Shown piece by piece: positions 1 to 9,868 of a stretch of 64,000 nt of DNA. How positions within the stretch are numbered: the first letter of the stretch is position 1; each line of letters begins with the position of its first letter. A model generated the notes under the pieces. It was given only the letters and a program-made list of their open reading frames with translations. It searched no databases and was not told the origin of the DNA. This DNA is from Candidatus Nitrosocosmicus agrestis (GTDB taxonomy: Archaea > Thermoproteota > Nitrososphaeria > Nitrososphaerales > Nitrososphaeraceae). Where the stretch lies: NCBI RefSeq assembly GCF_008389435.1, contig NZ_VUYS01000002.1:1-64000 (forward strand), in the 5' to 3' direction. Position numbers and translations under genes: made by a program.

Positions 1-75
1 TAAGGATAGGCCTGAAAAGTACAAATGCAACCCATAGTAAACATACTTTGAAGGTGTTTTATTTCTGGTAAACAT
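1..75 (-). CDS. IS6-like DDE transposase, N-terminal start only (cut by left edge)
   Basis: The minus strand is open from an ATG at 75 to the left edge (25 codons). The peptide contains SKYVYYGLHLYFSGLSL, which resembles the start of archaeal IS6/IS240-type transposases, where a short basic leader is followed by a Y-x-x-G-L-x-L-Y-F-x-G-L-S-L motif before the zinc-binding and DDE regions. Only this edge is visible, so the catalytic residues cannot be checked and no terminal inverted repeat was recognised in the flank at 76-649. It could also be a relic. Confidence 0.5.
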   Translation of the reverse strand, partial: MFTRNKTPSKYVYYGLHLYFSGLSL

Positions 76-649
76 AAAGGAGATAAAGCATCTTCAATCT
101 ATAAGAATTCCTTAAATGAACAGAGCCGATTATTCATATAAAAAAGTTATATAATGCAATTTTTATTTGAATTACAAAAAAAATCATAAATATTCAAATA
201 TATTTTGCAATTTATAAGAATATTACGTTATATTTCAGACATATATCGAATGAGTGATCATACTCCATATTCTTAGACCTTTTGAGATTCAATTTATGGC
301 AACTTTTAAAATAAGAACAAGATCATAATTGGAAATAATAAATTAATGGTTATTTGACATTGAACGCCTTTTCAGACAGATTGCTAAAGTAAACAAATAG
401 TTAAATCTTAGGTTTAGTAATCCAATACACCTTATCTGGGAAGGTCCACAGTCAGCCAGATATATATTACTAAAACCATATTATCAGATAAACTCTTGTA
501 GGTATATTTTGTTGTCACATTATTTTCGTTTAATTAGTATCGGGTTAGACGGTTCTAATAATGATATCGTTCTGTAAATGAACCTAATTAGAATAGGGTT
601 ACTCACTTCATATATCTTTGTACCAGTGGAGGTATCTACTTCGAGCTGA
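76..649. other. intergenic, no gene seen
   Basis: AT-rich spacer between the transposase start and the antiporter gene, both on the minus strand. No convincing reading frame, repeat copy or hairpin was recognised. The last 60 bases lie directly behind the antiporter stop codon. Confidence 0.5.
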
Positions 650-1867
650 TTATTTAACTATATCCGAAGTAGATTTGTTTTTATAGGTCTTTTTCAACCA
701 GATTGGTGTAATTATCGTAGTAACAGCTACCATCAATATTATTGAAGTATATACGTCTGTAGATAAAACTCCAGATGAAACGCCGACACCAGCAACAATT
801 AATCCGACTTCCCCTCTAGATATCATTCCTACTCCTACCCTCATTGATTTTGTTTTATCCTTAAGAAATAACAGGGACGGTAATCCACATCCTACAAGTT
901 TTGAAAGGACTGCTATTGTAATAATTATTCCGGCTATAATTAATACTTCAATATTAATACCTCTAAGATCAACTTGAGCTCCTATAATCGCAAAAAACAA
1001 AGGTGCAAAAATAAACTGTAACTTATGCGCATATTCTTCAACTTGTTTGATTAACTTCGTACTAGCAACAGCCATTCCAGCAGCAAATGCACCAACAATC
1101 GGCGATAGGCCAACATAAGCTGCAAGACCAGCAATACCAAAGAAGATAGCTGTAGTTATTCCTTCAATACTTCCTTTTGATCTCCATAATCTTTCTCTGT
1201 GCAATATCCTTGGGATTATAAGGACAGCGCTAATCAGTAAAACGGCAAATAAACCAAGGATTTTTAGTATTAGAAACGCGATATCCATTATTTGTGGTAT
1301 ACCATCACCCGATTGCACCATTGTCACGACTACAGATAATATTGCTATAGCTAAAATATCATCTACTATCGCTGCTCCTAAGATCAGCCTAGCTTCTTTA
1401 GACTGCATTTTTCCTAATTCAGTCAAGACTTGAATAGAGATTGCTATACTTGTAGCTGTTAATGCAGTAGCTATAAGCAATATTTCAAATGTATTTAGCC
1501 CATAGAATGAAAGAACAATAAAGCCTACAAAGAATGGAACAATCACCCCTAATGCTCCAACCGTAAATGATGCTACGCCACCTCTAAGAAATTCTCTAGG
1601 TGTAATTTCGAGTCCTGCAATGAATAAGATAATGATTGCAGCTAATTCTCCAATGTGTTTTACAGTTTCATCAAGAACGACAAGAGGTTGACCATCAAAT
1701 AACGGAATACCCCCCAATGCATATGGGCCAACAATAATTCCAGCCAATAGCTCGCCTAAAACAACTGGTTGTTTGATCCGCTGAAATATTTCTGCAAATA
1801 TTTTTGCAGTAAAAAGAAGAATAGAAAGCGATATTATGATATGAATAAAAACCGATTCAGCTGCCAT
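650..1867 (-). CDS. Kef/NhaA-superfamily cation:proton antiporter (CPA2 type)
   Basis: A 405-residue integral membrane protein with about 12 hydrophobic segments across its whole length. Family marks are GELLAGIIVGP near residues 38-48, FIAGLEI near 82-88, the TATS motif near 137-140 and the paired acidic residues VDD at 168-170, where CPA2 exchangers bind the ion. It lacks the C-terminal TrkA-N/RCK domain of KefB/KefC, so it is the short membrane-only form. The likely role is exchange of K+ or Na+ for protons in the cytoplasmic membrane, for pH or salt homeostasis. It stands alone. The ATG start is followed at once by hydrophobic sequence, as expected. Ion specificity cannot be read from sequence. 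Confidence 0.88.
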   Translation of the reverse strand: MAAESVFIHIIISLSILLFTAKIFAEIFQRIKQPVVLGELLAGIIVGPYALGGIPLFDGQPLVVLDETVKHIGELAAIIILFIAGLEITPREFLRGGVASFTVGALGVIVPFFVGFIVLSFYGLNTFEILLIATALTATSIAISIQVLTELGKMQSKEARLILGAAIVDDILAIAILSVVVTMVQSGDGIPQIMDIAFLILKILGLFAVLLISAVLIIPRILHRERLWRSKGSIEGITTAIFFGIAGLAAYVGLSPIVGAFAAGMAVASTKLIKQVEEYAHKLQFIFAPLFFAIIGAQVDLRGINIEVLIIAGIIITIAVLSKLVGCGLPSLLFLKDKTKSMRVGVGMISRGEVGLIVAGVGVSSGVLSTDVYTSIILMVAVTTIITPIWLKKTYKNKSTSDIVK

Positions 1868-1959
1868 GTTGTAGACCTTTTTTTATGACATTGTTTTTAA
1901 TGTAATAGTATAACACCATAAATAACATCATTAGTATCAATTTTTTTCCTTAATTTAAA

Positions 1960-2370
1960 TTAGAATAGACTTTTAGGTATCTCATCTAATTCATAATAAT
2001 ATCCTAAAATATTATCCACAGTATCCTCTAGTTGTATGTTACTGTTTATTAAAACATAAATTGTTTTGTCTTTTTCCAATATTTTTAGTATTCTCATCTT
2101 TTCATATTCTATTACAATCCATTTTAAGTCACCTAAAATGATATCAAAATCCTTTTCTGTTTTGTTTTCCTTTTCATCAGAGGTCACCTGTGTTAAGTTT
2201 AAAATGCGAATTAGAGACTCAATATAGCTTTTATCGATATTAGCGTTTTTGGCAACATATAATTCCTTCATATCGGATGATACAATTGAAAAAACAGCCA
2301 AAATATCGTCGTTCACTTCTACAAGATGTTTTAGATTATCATATTTTTCATAGCTTGAACTGTCTTTCAC
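1960..2370 (-). CDS. hypothetical protein, possibly roadblock/LC7-like
   Basis: A 136-residue soluble, acidic protein with alternating beta strands and helices, no signal peptide and no cysteine. The pattern IVSSDMKELYVAK ... WIVIEYEKMRILKI ... KTIYVLINSN resembles small archaeal roadblock-like or profilin-like folds, but no diagnostic motif is present, so the family is not claimed. It lies 92 bases upstream of the antiporter on the same strand and could be co-transcribed with it. Confidence 0.6.
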   Translation of the reverse strand: MKDSSSYEKYDNLKHLVEVNDDILAVFSIVSSDMKELYVAKNANIDKSYIESLIRILNLTQVTSDEKENKTEKDFDIILGDLKWIVIEYEKMRILKILEKDKTIYVLINSNIQLEDTVDNILGYYYELDEIPKSLF

Positions 2371-2484
2371 TATCTTTATTATGATATAGAGAAATATATC
2401 ATATTAATTATTTAGGTTTAACAGGTCGATTCCATATTTGAATCAAATTTTTTGTATTATGAGAACTAATATCACTTCGCTTTT

Positions 2485-2510
2485 GGCAGTATGTGAAACA
2501 AATTTGACTC
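2485..2510 (+). repeat. dispersed repeat, module C (gap 2371-2957)
   Basis: Contains ATGTGAAACAAATTTGAC, the core of the window-wide repeat, on the + strand. The rest of the gap between the 136-residue gene and the collagen-like gene shows no other gene. Confidence 0.8.
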
Positions 2511-2957
2511 ATTTTATCACCATCTCACAATCATCTAGACACTTCATTCACGCCAGGATGGGCTAAAGGTTTGGAATTTGTGATGGTCAGTCATAGACAC
2601 ACATAACCATCGATTAACTTAGGTAATAAAGTATCGCACAGATTGTTTGTAAAATGTGTCAGTATATTTGATGTTATTTAGTTGGCATTTACCATAAAAA
2701 TTAGCAAAGTAACCACAAAACTAAAATAATGATGATGAAATTATGAAGGAGAATACATATGTATGTTATCTAGATTAGGTTCTTGAATGAACGAAATAAT
2801 AAACGAAATATCATAGCTAGAAGTTTTCACTGTTTCAGGTTATACACTAATTTATACAAGAAATACAGCTGTTAAGAATTCAAATAACTTTTACAAATTT
2901 AATTTGATACTACAAATTCTACAGAATATATAAAAATTATTTGAAATGTAACTGTTT

Positions 2958-3800
2958 GTGAAAAATAAAGGTATTAGCTCCGTAACCATTGTATTATTAG
3001 CATTGGGTGTTCTAATAATTCCTGAAACTGAATTAATGACAAAATTAAACAGTTTTACGTTTGCTCAATCAAACGGCGATAACGACAATGTCATAGGTCA
3101 GGATGGCGATGGTAATGACGCCTCTCAGAGTGATGAGAGTAGTCAAGAAAGTAGTCAAGGGACACAATGTGTGTCTGGAGACGATAATCTTGCAAGCTGT
3201 AACAATTTATCTTCAAATAGTATAGGACTTGGAAAACAAGGTGAAAGGGGACCTCCAGGACCCGCTGGACCTGAAGGACCACAGGGTGAGACTGGCCTAC
3301 CTGGGCCAAAAGGAGATAAGGGCGATACAGGTGATACTGGACCAATGGGACCTGAAGGACCACCAGGACCACAGGGACTGCAAGGAGAGCCCGGTCCTCA
3401 GGGACCTCCAGGTGAAACAGGTATGCAAGGACCTGAAGGTGATACTGGACCACAGGGACCCATAGGTATGACTGGACCTGAAGGACCACCAGGACCCGCT
3501 GGACCTGAAGGACCACCAGGACCCGCATTTGAGCCTCGTATGTATATTGTTCAAAGCGAGATAGAAACTAATCCAGATGGATCAAATTTTGTCATTATTG
3601 AAGTCAGCTGTGAACCTGGAGACATGTTAACTGGTGGATCATCAAGGGCAGACGGCTTTAGTCCAGCATTCAGATTAGTTGCTGACAATGTGATACCTAT
3701 AGATGAGGACACTATCCAAGTTACTGTTGTTGGAGATACCACTAATCCGCAAACCGTGAGAGCACAAGCGTTCGCATATTGTATGGACCTAACTCCATAA
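2958..3800 (+). CDS. secreted collagen-like (Gly-X-Y) repeat protein
   Basis: A 280-residue protein starting at GTG. It has a hydrophobic signal segment at residues 9-22, a low-complexity Asp/Ser/Gln stretch with two cysteines (71 and 81), then 32 uninterrupted Gly-X-Y triplets at residues 95-190, rich in GPP, GPQ and GPE. It ends with a globular domain of about 90 residues that has two cysteines. Prokaryotic collagen-like proteins form triple-helical stalks that present the terminal domain at the cell surface. The C-terminal domain (beta-rich, [15 protein letters not shown]...) resembles the tails of other archaeal and bacterial collagen-like proteins and may act as a trimerisation cap. That role is inference. 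A T-rich stretch (3803-3817) follows the stop and could terminate transcription. Confidence 0.85.
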   Translation: MKNKGISSVTIVLLALGVLIIPETELMTKLNSFTFAQSNGDNDNVIGQDGDGNDASQSDESSQESSQGTQCVSGDDNLASCNNLSSNSIGLGKQGERGPPGPAGPEGPQGETGLPGPKGDKGDTGDTGPMGPEGPPGPQGLQGEPGPQGPPGETGMQGPEGDTGPQGPIGMTGPEGPPGPAGPEGPPGPAFEPRMYIVQSEIETNPDGSNFVIIEVSCEPGDMLTGGSSRADGFSPAFRLVADNVIPIDEDTIQVTVVGDTTNPQTVRAQAFAYCMDLTP

Positions 3801-3989
3801 TTTTTAACTCTTTTTAGAAAAGTTATTTCGGTTAGTTTGACTATCCTCTTTGCAATAGTTCTTTGTAATTAAAGCAATAAAACGGACCTCCTATTTTTTA
3901 CCACTAATTTACTAATACTATACAGCATCGACAAAAATATATATACATAGTGCAAGTGAATAGACAAAAAAACACCAACATATCAATGA

Positions 3990-4346
3990 ACTCAAACGAG
4001 TGGACCTTCTATATCCGTAAATGATCCTTCAGCAGTTAACCCAACCTTTACTACACCAGATATAGAACCTCAGGAATCTATAATGATTGAGATCGTAGTA
4101 ACAAATGAGCAAGGTATTGAAAGCGAACCTGATAGTGTTACTATAACTGTAAATCCTGCCAATACTCCATCTAAGCCACTACCCCTACTATTTGAAAGAA
4201 TATTGGGATTTGGTGGCAACACAAATATCCAAGCTCAAGAAAATAGAGAAAATAACTTGGATGGACATTTGGAAATGATCAAATGTATTCAGACTTCGAC
4301 TCTTCAACATCAGTCCACAGAGCAGGATAACAGCGTAGAGTTTTAA
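3990..4346 (+). pseudogene. relic of a PKD-domain surface protein (3' part of one domain)
   Basis: The frame opens directly after a TGA at 3987 with TQTSGPSISVNDPSAVNP, the well-known start of archaeal PKD/K319 Ig-like domains (normally W-x-Q-x-S-G-P). It continues through TFTTPDI and VTNEQGIESEPDSVTITV, the last strands of that domain. The upstream part of the protein and the start codon are missing. An internal ATG at 4083 would give only 87 residues. The tail after residue 30 is unlike known domains. It is read as a truncated remnant of a larger secreted protein. Confidence 0.7.
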
Positions 4347-4462
4347 AGACAGGAATGGGTTACGAACAATATAAGTTGACAAATACCCAATATTGTGGAT
4401 ATAATCAACTTTATTTTATTTTCAAATACATTTAATGATTATTCTTATAAAGCTACTATTTA

Positions 4463-4533
4463 TTAGTAGCTGGTTCGGCGGGATTAAATCCTTTATGATA
4501 CAGGGTTCGGCAGCATGTGAAACAAATTTGACC
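4463..4533 (+). repeat. dispersed repeat, full A+C copy (gap 4347-5010)
   Basis: A nearly complete copy: TTAGTAGCTGGTTCGGCGG, then a GGGATTAAG-like part, then GGGTTCGGCAGCATGTGAAA and CAAATTTGACC. It lies 117 bases behind the PKD relic. No gene is seen in the rest of the gap up to the secreted protein at 5011. Confidence 0.85.
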
Positions 4534-5010
4534 TTAATTTTTAACCGCTGGATCATACTAAGTAATGGTTGTCTACTTTGAATCACGCGTATCAAATTCA
4601 CATAAATGTTCTCATATTATTAAGGTCATGTTAACTTGAGCAATGTGCAACTAGAACAAATATCAAATTCTTGATTTAGCTCATCTAACCTTAATAAAAT
4701 GTATTTTATTCTAGACACAGACAGATTCTAGAGTTTTTAAAATAATAAGAACATCGGAACTCGATTAAAAAACTACCTAAGGTAACAGGGTTGATGATTT
4801 ACCGTGTAATTGATCCCTTATTTTCAATTAAATTGTTGAAATGGTTAACTTAATTTTTCTAAAAAATTTATGATCAGGAATAGATCATAAATAGGCAGTT
4901 AAACTCAAAATATCTTTCAAATATAATATTTTCCTTTCCTCTAGTTTACTCCGTTTATATTTTTGTTTTAGCAACTATTAGGCGATTATATTACTTTAAG
5001 AGGTGCGGTC

Positions 5011-5517
5011 CTAATAGTTTGGTGTAGGACCTAAAGAGTTTGTTTCGTTAGTTATGCATCTACTTAGCAAGTCTTGTTGTATTTTGGTAAACCCTGGTTT
5101 GGAGGTTGCCAAAAGACTATTAACCTCGTCCAATACCATCTGCCTGTCATGAGCTGTATTGTTTCCATTTATTAGCACATACCATATCCCAGTCATATCA
5201 GTTACTGGGCTGCTATCTCCGACTACATTATTATTTATTAACGTCAGCGTGTCGTCAGTTGGTATTAATGAGACAAAGTCCCTGGTGCTTTCGGTCCAAT
5301 TCCGAATACCGTTAGGGGCTACTTCCGTTTCGCCGACTTCCTTGAAACATTCCGAAATTGGGTCAATTCGCTCTCGGTCTCTCTCTTGTGCTACAGCAGA
5401 TGACTCGGATAGCAAAGTCACCTCTATAAGCCCGGCTAAGATAAAGGTCATTACTGAAAACAAAGTTACAACTGCGATTTTTTTGGAAGTGTTTGTCTTC
5501 AACTTGCTAATCCTCAT
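5011..5517 (-). CDS. secreted hypothetical protein, partner of multicopper oxidase
   Basis: A 168-residue protein with a basic N-terminus and one hydrophobic segment at residues 14-36, probably a signal peptide. It is followed by a soluble domain with two cysteines (in ISECFKE and LLSRCITNE) that could pair outside the cell. It starts 10 bases after the end of the multicopper oxidase gene on the same strand, with GGTGAT just before the ATG as a ribosome binding site. The two are therefore almost certainly one transcript. No family was recognised. The linkage suggests a role in assembly or electron transfer for the oxidase, which is inference. Confidence 0.75.
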   Translation of the reverse strand: MRISKLKTNTSKKIAVVTLFSVMTFILAGLIEVTLLSESSAVAQERDRERIDPISECFKEVGETEVAPNGIRNWTESTRDFVSLIPTDDTLTLINNNVVGDSSPVTDMTGIWYVLINGNNTAHDRQMVLDEVNSLLATSKPGFTKIQQDLLSRCITNETNSLGPTPNY

Positions 5518-5527
5518 CTTTCATCAC

Positions 5528-7057
5528 CTATTTGACCATTTCCACAATACCCATCATCCCGTAGTCACCATGAAACATCAGATGGCAGTGATACACAGTC
5601 TTTCCCACAAAATCATTAAAAGGTATCCTAATAACCACTTCACCGCCAGTTGGAATAATGACGGTGTCTTGTAATCCCCGAGCTTCATATGGTTTTCCAT
5701 TTACTGAAATTACTTGAAAATCATTCACATGAATATGAAATGGATGAATATTTGTGGTATTTACTCCGTCAAGGTTTACTAACTTCCACTCCTCCACAGT
5801 TCCGACCTTTACTGTTTGATCTACCCTGTTATGATCAAACGTTGCGTTATTAATCTTGTATGTCCATTTGATGTCGTCTGACGAGAAATTAAGGACTCGA
5901 CTATTAGTAATGTTTGCAAGATTCAGGTCATCCTTAGCCCTTAAACTCGTTGGAATGATAGTTGAATTCTCTGCATCCTTCTGATTGCCTTGTATATTTA
6001 TGGTTGCAATGATATTATGGTTCCAAGTGCCGTACGGTTCACCAAATGTGTTATTAAGTGGAATAGACCCGTTACCTGTCGCAGTCACTAGCACATCAAA
6101 CCGCTTTCCAGAAGGAAGAAAAAGAGTATCATTTTTCCATACCTCCCAAACAGGACTTCCATCTTCTGCTATAACATAAAACGTATTACCCGGGAGTTCG
6201 ACCGCGAGTTCATTCTCAGGACCTATGTTTGCAAGACGCCATAACTGAGTCTCTCCCGACGAAATATTAAAGACAGGATTGATTTCTCCATTAACGGTAT
6301 TTCTTTCAGTGCCTGTATTTGTATTGCTTATACTGTGGTGTGTAGTAATGAATGCTTGGTCGAATGGAATATCTCTCATGGCAAAGGTTTGTTTTGTGAT
6401 ATTCTGTAATGGCTCTGGTAATAACTTTTCTAACCCTTCAACAATGAACATGCCAGACAGACCTGCCGAGACTTGTCCATATGAAAGTTGATGAAAATGT
6501 GAATGATACCAATTCGATCCTGGAAGGTGATCCTTTGGAATATTGAGAACATAAAGTTGTGTCTTACCAGGTTCAACATTAAGGAATATGTTATCCGATG
6601 CACTTCCATCAGAATTATTTGTAGGAGACACATGCAATCCATGAAAATGAAGGTTGGTGGACTCATTAAGATTATTTATCAACTCAATTTCAACTCTATC
6701 TCCTGGATAAACATGCAAGCTAGGTCCAGGAATAGAACCATTATAAGCCATAGAAACAATTGACTTGTTGTCAAGGTTTCCTATCAGATAGTCAACTGAA
6801 ATGGCAGTTTTCAAAACTCCGTCTTTGCTGTATACATCTTGAGGCTTTGAATAGTTCATACCGTCCAGAGATGAAGGTTGGTCCCGAAGCAAAGGTTGTG
6901 CAAGTGCTTCGATTTGTGGATTCAAGAATCCATTCCATAGAGAGTTGAAGGTTGAGCTTTGAGGTGCGATTGGAATCATCGCGATCATACAAAGTGAAAA
7001 GAAAGTGAAAATGAAGATTATGTCTCCGTTATTTAATGGTTCTATTTTGTGGATCAC
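5528..7057 (-). CDS. secreted multicopper oxidase
   Basis: A 509-residue copper enzyme with an N-terminal hydrophobic export segment (residues 13-30). All copper-ligand motifs are visible: HFHGLH at 137-142, WYHSHFHQ at 183-190, HPFHIH at 438-443 and HCHLMFHGDYGMM at 490-502. The last provides the type 1 copper Cys491, a His and the axial Met. The enzyme should couple one-electron oxidation of a substrate to four-electron reduction of oxygen to water, outside the membrane. The substrate is unknown. In ammonia oxidisers such enzymes are discussed as copper oxidases, nitrite-reductase-like enzymes or laccases. A second, diverged copy is at 49306. The small secreted protein downstream is in the same operon. 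Confidence 0.92.
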   Translation of the reverse strand: MIHKIEPLNNGDIIFIFTFFSLCMIAMIPIAPQSSTFNSLWNGFLNPQIEALAQPLLRDQPSSLDGMNYSKPQDVYSKDGVLKTAISVDYLIGNLDNKSIVSMAYNGSIPGPSLHVYPGDRVEIELINNLNESTNLHFHGLHVSPTNNSDGSASDNIFLNVEPGKTQLYVLNIPKDHLPGSNWYHSHFHQLSYGQVSAGLSGMFIVEGLEKLLPEPLQNITKQTFAMRDIPFDQAFITTHHSISNTNTGTERNTVNGEINPVFNISSGETQLWRLANIGPENELAVELPGNTFYVIAEDGSPVWEVWKNDTLFLPSGKRFDVLVTATGNGSIPLNNTFGEPYGTWNHNIIATINIQGNQKDAENSTIIPTSLRAKDDLNLANITNSRVLNFSSDDIKWTYKINNATFDHNRVDQTVKVGTVEEWKLVNLDGVNTTNIHPFHIHVNDFQVISVNGKPYEARGLQDTVIIPTGGEVVIRIPFNDFVGKTVYHCHLMFHGDYGMMGIVEMVK

Positions 7058-7490
7058 AGGATGTATACCCCAATTGATTGACCATTTCTAACAATTCCCC
7101 TTAGTTTAAATTCTACATTACAGTCTCTGTAGTTGTAAAAAACTATTATAGTGCTAAAGTACATGAGTAACGCAACCTTATAGTAATTGCTATTTAAGGT
7201 TTATGTTACTAAAGTGGGTAATATAATAATCTTTTAGCATATCTAATTGTGTAGAATATTTTGTTAATAGTCGATTTAAGAAATATTTCGAATTGGAGAC
7301 ATAATTGTTAGAATTATTAGTTTGAAAAACCAAATAATAATCCCACCCCAACGTTTCAGGCAATCAAGGTCTCAATGTATCAGAAGATCATAACATAACA
7401 ACATCGTTTTAGAGTCGATGAAATATTCAGATATTTTTCTTAATATAAATGCATCAACAATTAATTACTATACTGCTCAAATATCGCTCC

Positions 7491-7533
7491 TGTGGGATTA
7501 AGTCCCGTAAGGGTATGAGGGTTAGACCTTGAC
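7491..7533 (+). repeat. dispersed repeat, degenerate module A (gap 7058-7755)
   Basis: Reads TGTGGGATTAAGTCCCGTAA then GGGTATGAGGGTT, a worn copy of the GGGATTAAGTTCC module. The 700-base gap upstream of the oxidase contains nothing else recognisable apart from its promoter region just after 7057. Confidence 0.55.
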
Positions 7534-7755
7534 ATCAAAATCAACCCTTTATAGAATACTAATCGAAAGCAAAATCGGCCTGACAAGACGATTAGTAATT
7601 TTGACTAGAAACGCTTATCACTATTAATCTCTAGTTGCTTCTTTTAGCAAAACTTAAATCAACACATTAACTTCTTTTAATTATAGTTCTATTTAGATTA
7701 ACAAACAATTTTTAAACATCATGTTTTTCTATTATTTGGCAAATAATCGAAGGTA

Positions 7756-8022
7756 ATGGCATGTAAAAACATTTGTAAACACTATAAAGCCATTGATAAA
7801 AATTCAAAAAGCGCAAGGTATGCGAATGGACAAAAACGATGTCCAACATGTGAGATATTCTTGATTTGCGATTATAATAATTGTCCATGCTGTAAAAGAA
7901 AATTAAGACTGAAACCTAAAAATGCAAGACTGAAACGACAATATAATAACATTCTAAAGTCGAAAATAGCAAATTTATCTCCTTTGTCTTTATTTAACCA
8001 AATTCAAATAGCAACTGATTGA
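7756..8022 (+). CDS. small cysteine-rich zinc-binding protein
   Basis: An 88-residue basic protein with cysteines arranged C-x3-C-x25-C-x2-C-x6-C-x5-C-x2-C: MACKNICKHYKA, then KRCPTCEIFLICDYNNCPCCKRKLR. It matches a small family frequent in Nitrososphaeria (MACKGIC..., RYASGQKRC-x2-C, CPCC) of unknown function. The two CxxC pairs probably bind one zinc. A frameshifted paralog is at 37640. The gene stands alone. Confidence 0.8.
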   Translation: MACKNICKHYKAIDKNSKSARYANGQKRCPTCEIFLICDYNNCPCCKRKLRLKPKNARLKRQYNNILKSKIANLSPLSLFNQIQIATD

Positions 8023-8560
8023 AATCACCTTACAAGGGACGCCTAACTCTTTTGCCCTTTTGATACACTGGGATAATGACTTCGAGTTTTGTTTTCCTTG
8101 TCAATTATACACAATTTCAATCTTCATATTATATATGTTTGCATAAATTGGATGCACAATATTATTTATAAAATTCTTATGGATTATAAAAATTATATTC
8201 CTATTAGTGGTCTTATAAAATATTTACATAGATGTTCATGGCACATTAGAATAAACGTGTTACAAATCTCCTTTGTGGCCATCAAAATCTAAATAGTATA
8301 AGAAAAAGTTTTTTTTGGCAGACATGATTGACTACTCGATTAAGCACAATATTTTCTCATAGATTAATACTTACCCTCGTCCGATGTTTTGGAATAAATG
8401 ACAAACTACTTGGAGTGGATGTATATTCTGTGTAACTGAATATGTTCATTTTTTAACTCACCTTTACTTAATTGGTTATGTTAGTATTTTGTCATTCTCT
8501 TTCCGCATCTATATAATTACAACGTCATATTTCTTTGCTAAATGCCATAAATACAAATAA
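8023..8560. other. intergenic, no supported gene
   Basis: AT-rich. A 67-codon open frame at 8089-8292 has the composition of random AT-rich sequence and no start context, so it is not called. Confidence 0.4.
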
Positions 8561-8792
8561 TTAGAATATCTCAGATATTATTTGATAGAAGAAATCGGTC
8601 GTGTTAGATGAGTTGATTGTTGAATCATGAATTAAAAAATGGGTCTGTGGGTTCGTCATAAATCTATCAAATTTATCTAGCACCCATTGTAGAGCCTGGA
8701 TTCCTCCTTGCATTTCCTCTATCACATGAACCGTTTTCTTATGAAATCCTTCAAGTTCATAGTTTGGCTTGAATTTCTCTTTCGCTTTTCAC
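8561..8792 (-). pseudogene. start-less frame, likely sensor-protein C-terminal relic
   Basis: The minus strand is open for about 75 codons and ends at 8561. The peptide includes VHVIEEMQGGIQALQWVLDK and FDRFMTNPQTHFLIHD, which looks like real protein rather than noise. The frame is closed upstream by a TGA and has no start codon. No family is assigned. Its position beside a receiver-domain relic and a MEDS-domain remnant suggests it belonged to a signalling cluster. Confidence 0.4.
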
Positions 8793-9051
8793 AGCTTAAT
8801 CTAGTATTGGTGATAACTAAGAATCATCAGAATGCGCAATTATTGTACAATTATTATTATCATTAAATTTAATTAGATACATTCTTAATCAAATAGCGTC
8901 AAAATCATAAATTATTTAAAACTGGACAATTAAAAGGACCTGCTTATGAGACCAAAAATTTTGCATAAGTAGATTATTTCTTGGTAGATTAGATATTCTT
9001 GGTTTAGCAATCAACAATCATAAATAAGAAGATTATGGCAATTGTGATCTA

Positions 9052-9448
9052 TGGTTTCGTCATTGGCTTCTGGTCTCGCCGTAATGATAGTAGATGATGA
9101 AGAGGATGAAGAGGAAACTAGGTAAACTGTTTGAGGATTTTATTAAAGCAATAGGTATGATTCCATTCTTTTTCTAACCCTCTGCAAGCCTTGGAACACT
9201 GAAAATAACCATAAAAAATTTTTGCTGCTAATTACCGATATGAGCATGCCCAAATGTGTGAAATAGAATTAGCAAAAAAAGATCAAAGGATTTACTAAAA
9301 GGTCAAGATATTTTCTAAGACTGCATTTGACATTAGAGATTTGCAAAATAAACCTGATTTTCAAGCTGTAAATGTTGATAGGTTACTTCAAAAGCCTATC
9401 TCATTTTCTGAGTTACGCAAAATGATAAACATTGTATTAGAAAATTAA
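9052..9448 (+). pseudogene. relic of a response regulator receiver (CheY-like) gene
   Basis: Reading across several frames gives MIVDDEEDE..., a FEDFIKAIGY-like helix, LLITDMSMPK, then KIFSKTAFD and LLQKPISFSELRKMI up to a TAA at 9446. These are the acidic pocket (DDEED), the phospho-acceptor Asp (TDMSMP) and the conserved Lys-Pro (QKPIS) of a receiver domain. At least three indels or stops disrupt the frame, so it cannot encode a working protein. Confidence 0.7.
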
Positions 9449-9512
9449 TAATCATAACAATCAGCACTACTTTTGCAAACAAAGAAATTGAAACTTTTAT
9501 AATCCAATTGTT

Positions 9513-9788
9513 TTAGATTTCAACTGCAATACCATGATGTTTTATTATTTCTTCTTTTTGATCCATAGATAATCTATCATAATCATTGAGATGATAAAGG
9601 CATATTCCTTTAAGATTGATATTAAATTGGCGTGGTAAGGAAGCCTCATAATCTAAAAGACTTTGAATTTGATTTTTAAAAAGAAAAGCACCAGAATCGC
9701 CTAGAGAGGAAATTCCTTTCTTTTTTAATGTTCCTTCTGCATAATATACCAAATCCTCATTAGCCTTCAATAAAGACATAACATTCAA
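9513..9788 (-). CDS. DcmR/MEDS-type sensory domain protein, truncated
   Basis: A 91-residue protein with GAFLFKNQIQSLLDYEASLP and KGICLYHLNDYDRLS, ending in IIKHHGIAVEI. This is the C-terminal half of the MEDS (DcmR sensory) domain common in archaeal and methylotroph sensors, which is normally 150-200 residues. The N-terminal half is missing. Either a shorter form survives or this is the remnant of a sensor that belonged with the response-regulator relic next to it. Confidence 0.6.
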   Translation of the reverse strand: MNVMSLLKANEDLVYYAEGTLKKKGISSLGDSGAFLFKNQIQSLLDYEASLPRQFNINLKGICLYHLNDYDRLSMDQKEEIIKHHGIAVEI

Positions 9789-9868
9789 TCCTCAATCGTT
9801 TTATCAAAATATTTTTCTAATGAATCTACAATTATCAATGACTTGGCATAAATCAAAGAGGAATGGAA

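Noticed and set aside
3091-3528. Long minus-strand frame opposite the collagen-like gene
   Set aside because: It is the antisense shadow of the Gly-X-Y repeats; its Val/Leu/Gln repeats follow from the triplet structure.
4463-4533. Possibility that the repeat is a tRNA-derived element (TAGCTGGTT and GGGTTCGG resemble D- and T-arm pieces)
   Set aside because: No acceptor or anticodon stem can be folded around these pieces, so the likeness is limited to short motifs.
5159-5674. 171-codon + strand frame over the oxidase partner gene
   Set aside because: Antisense shadow; the minus strand has a ribosome binding site, a signal peptide and operon spacing.
8089-8292. 67-codon + strand frame
   Set aside because: Composition is that of AT-rich random sequence, with no start context or motif.
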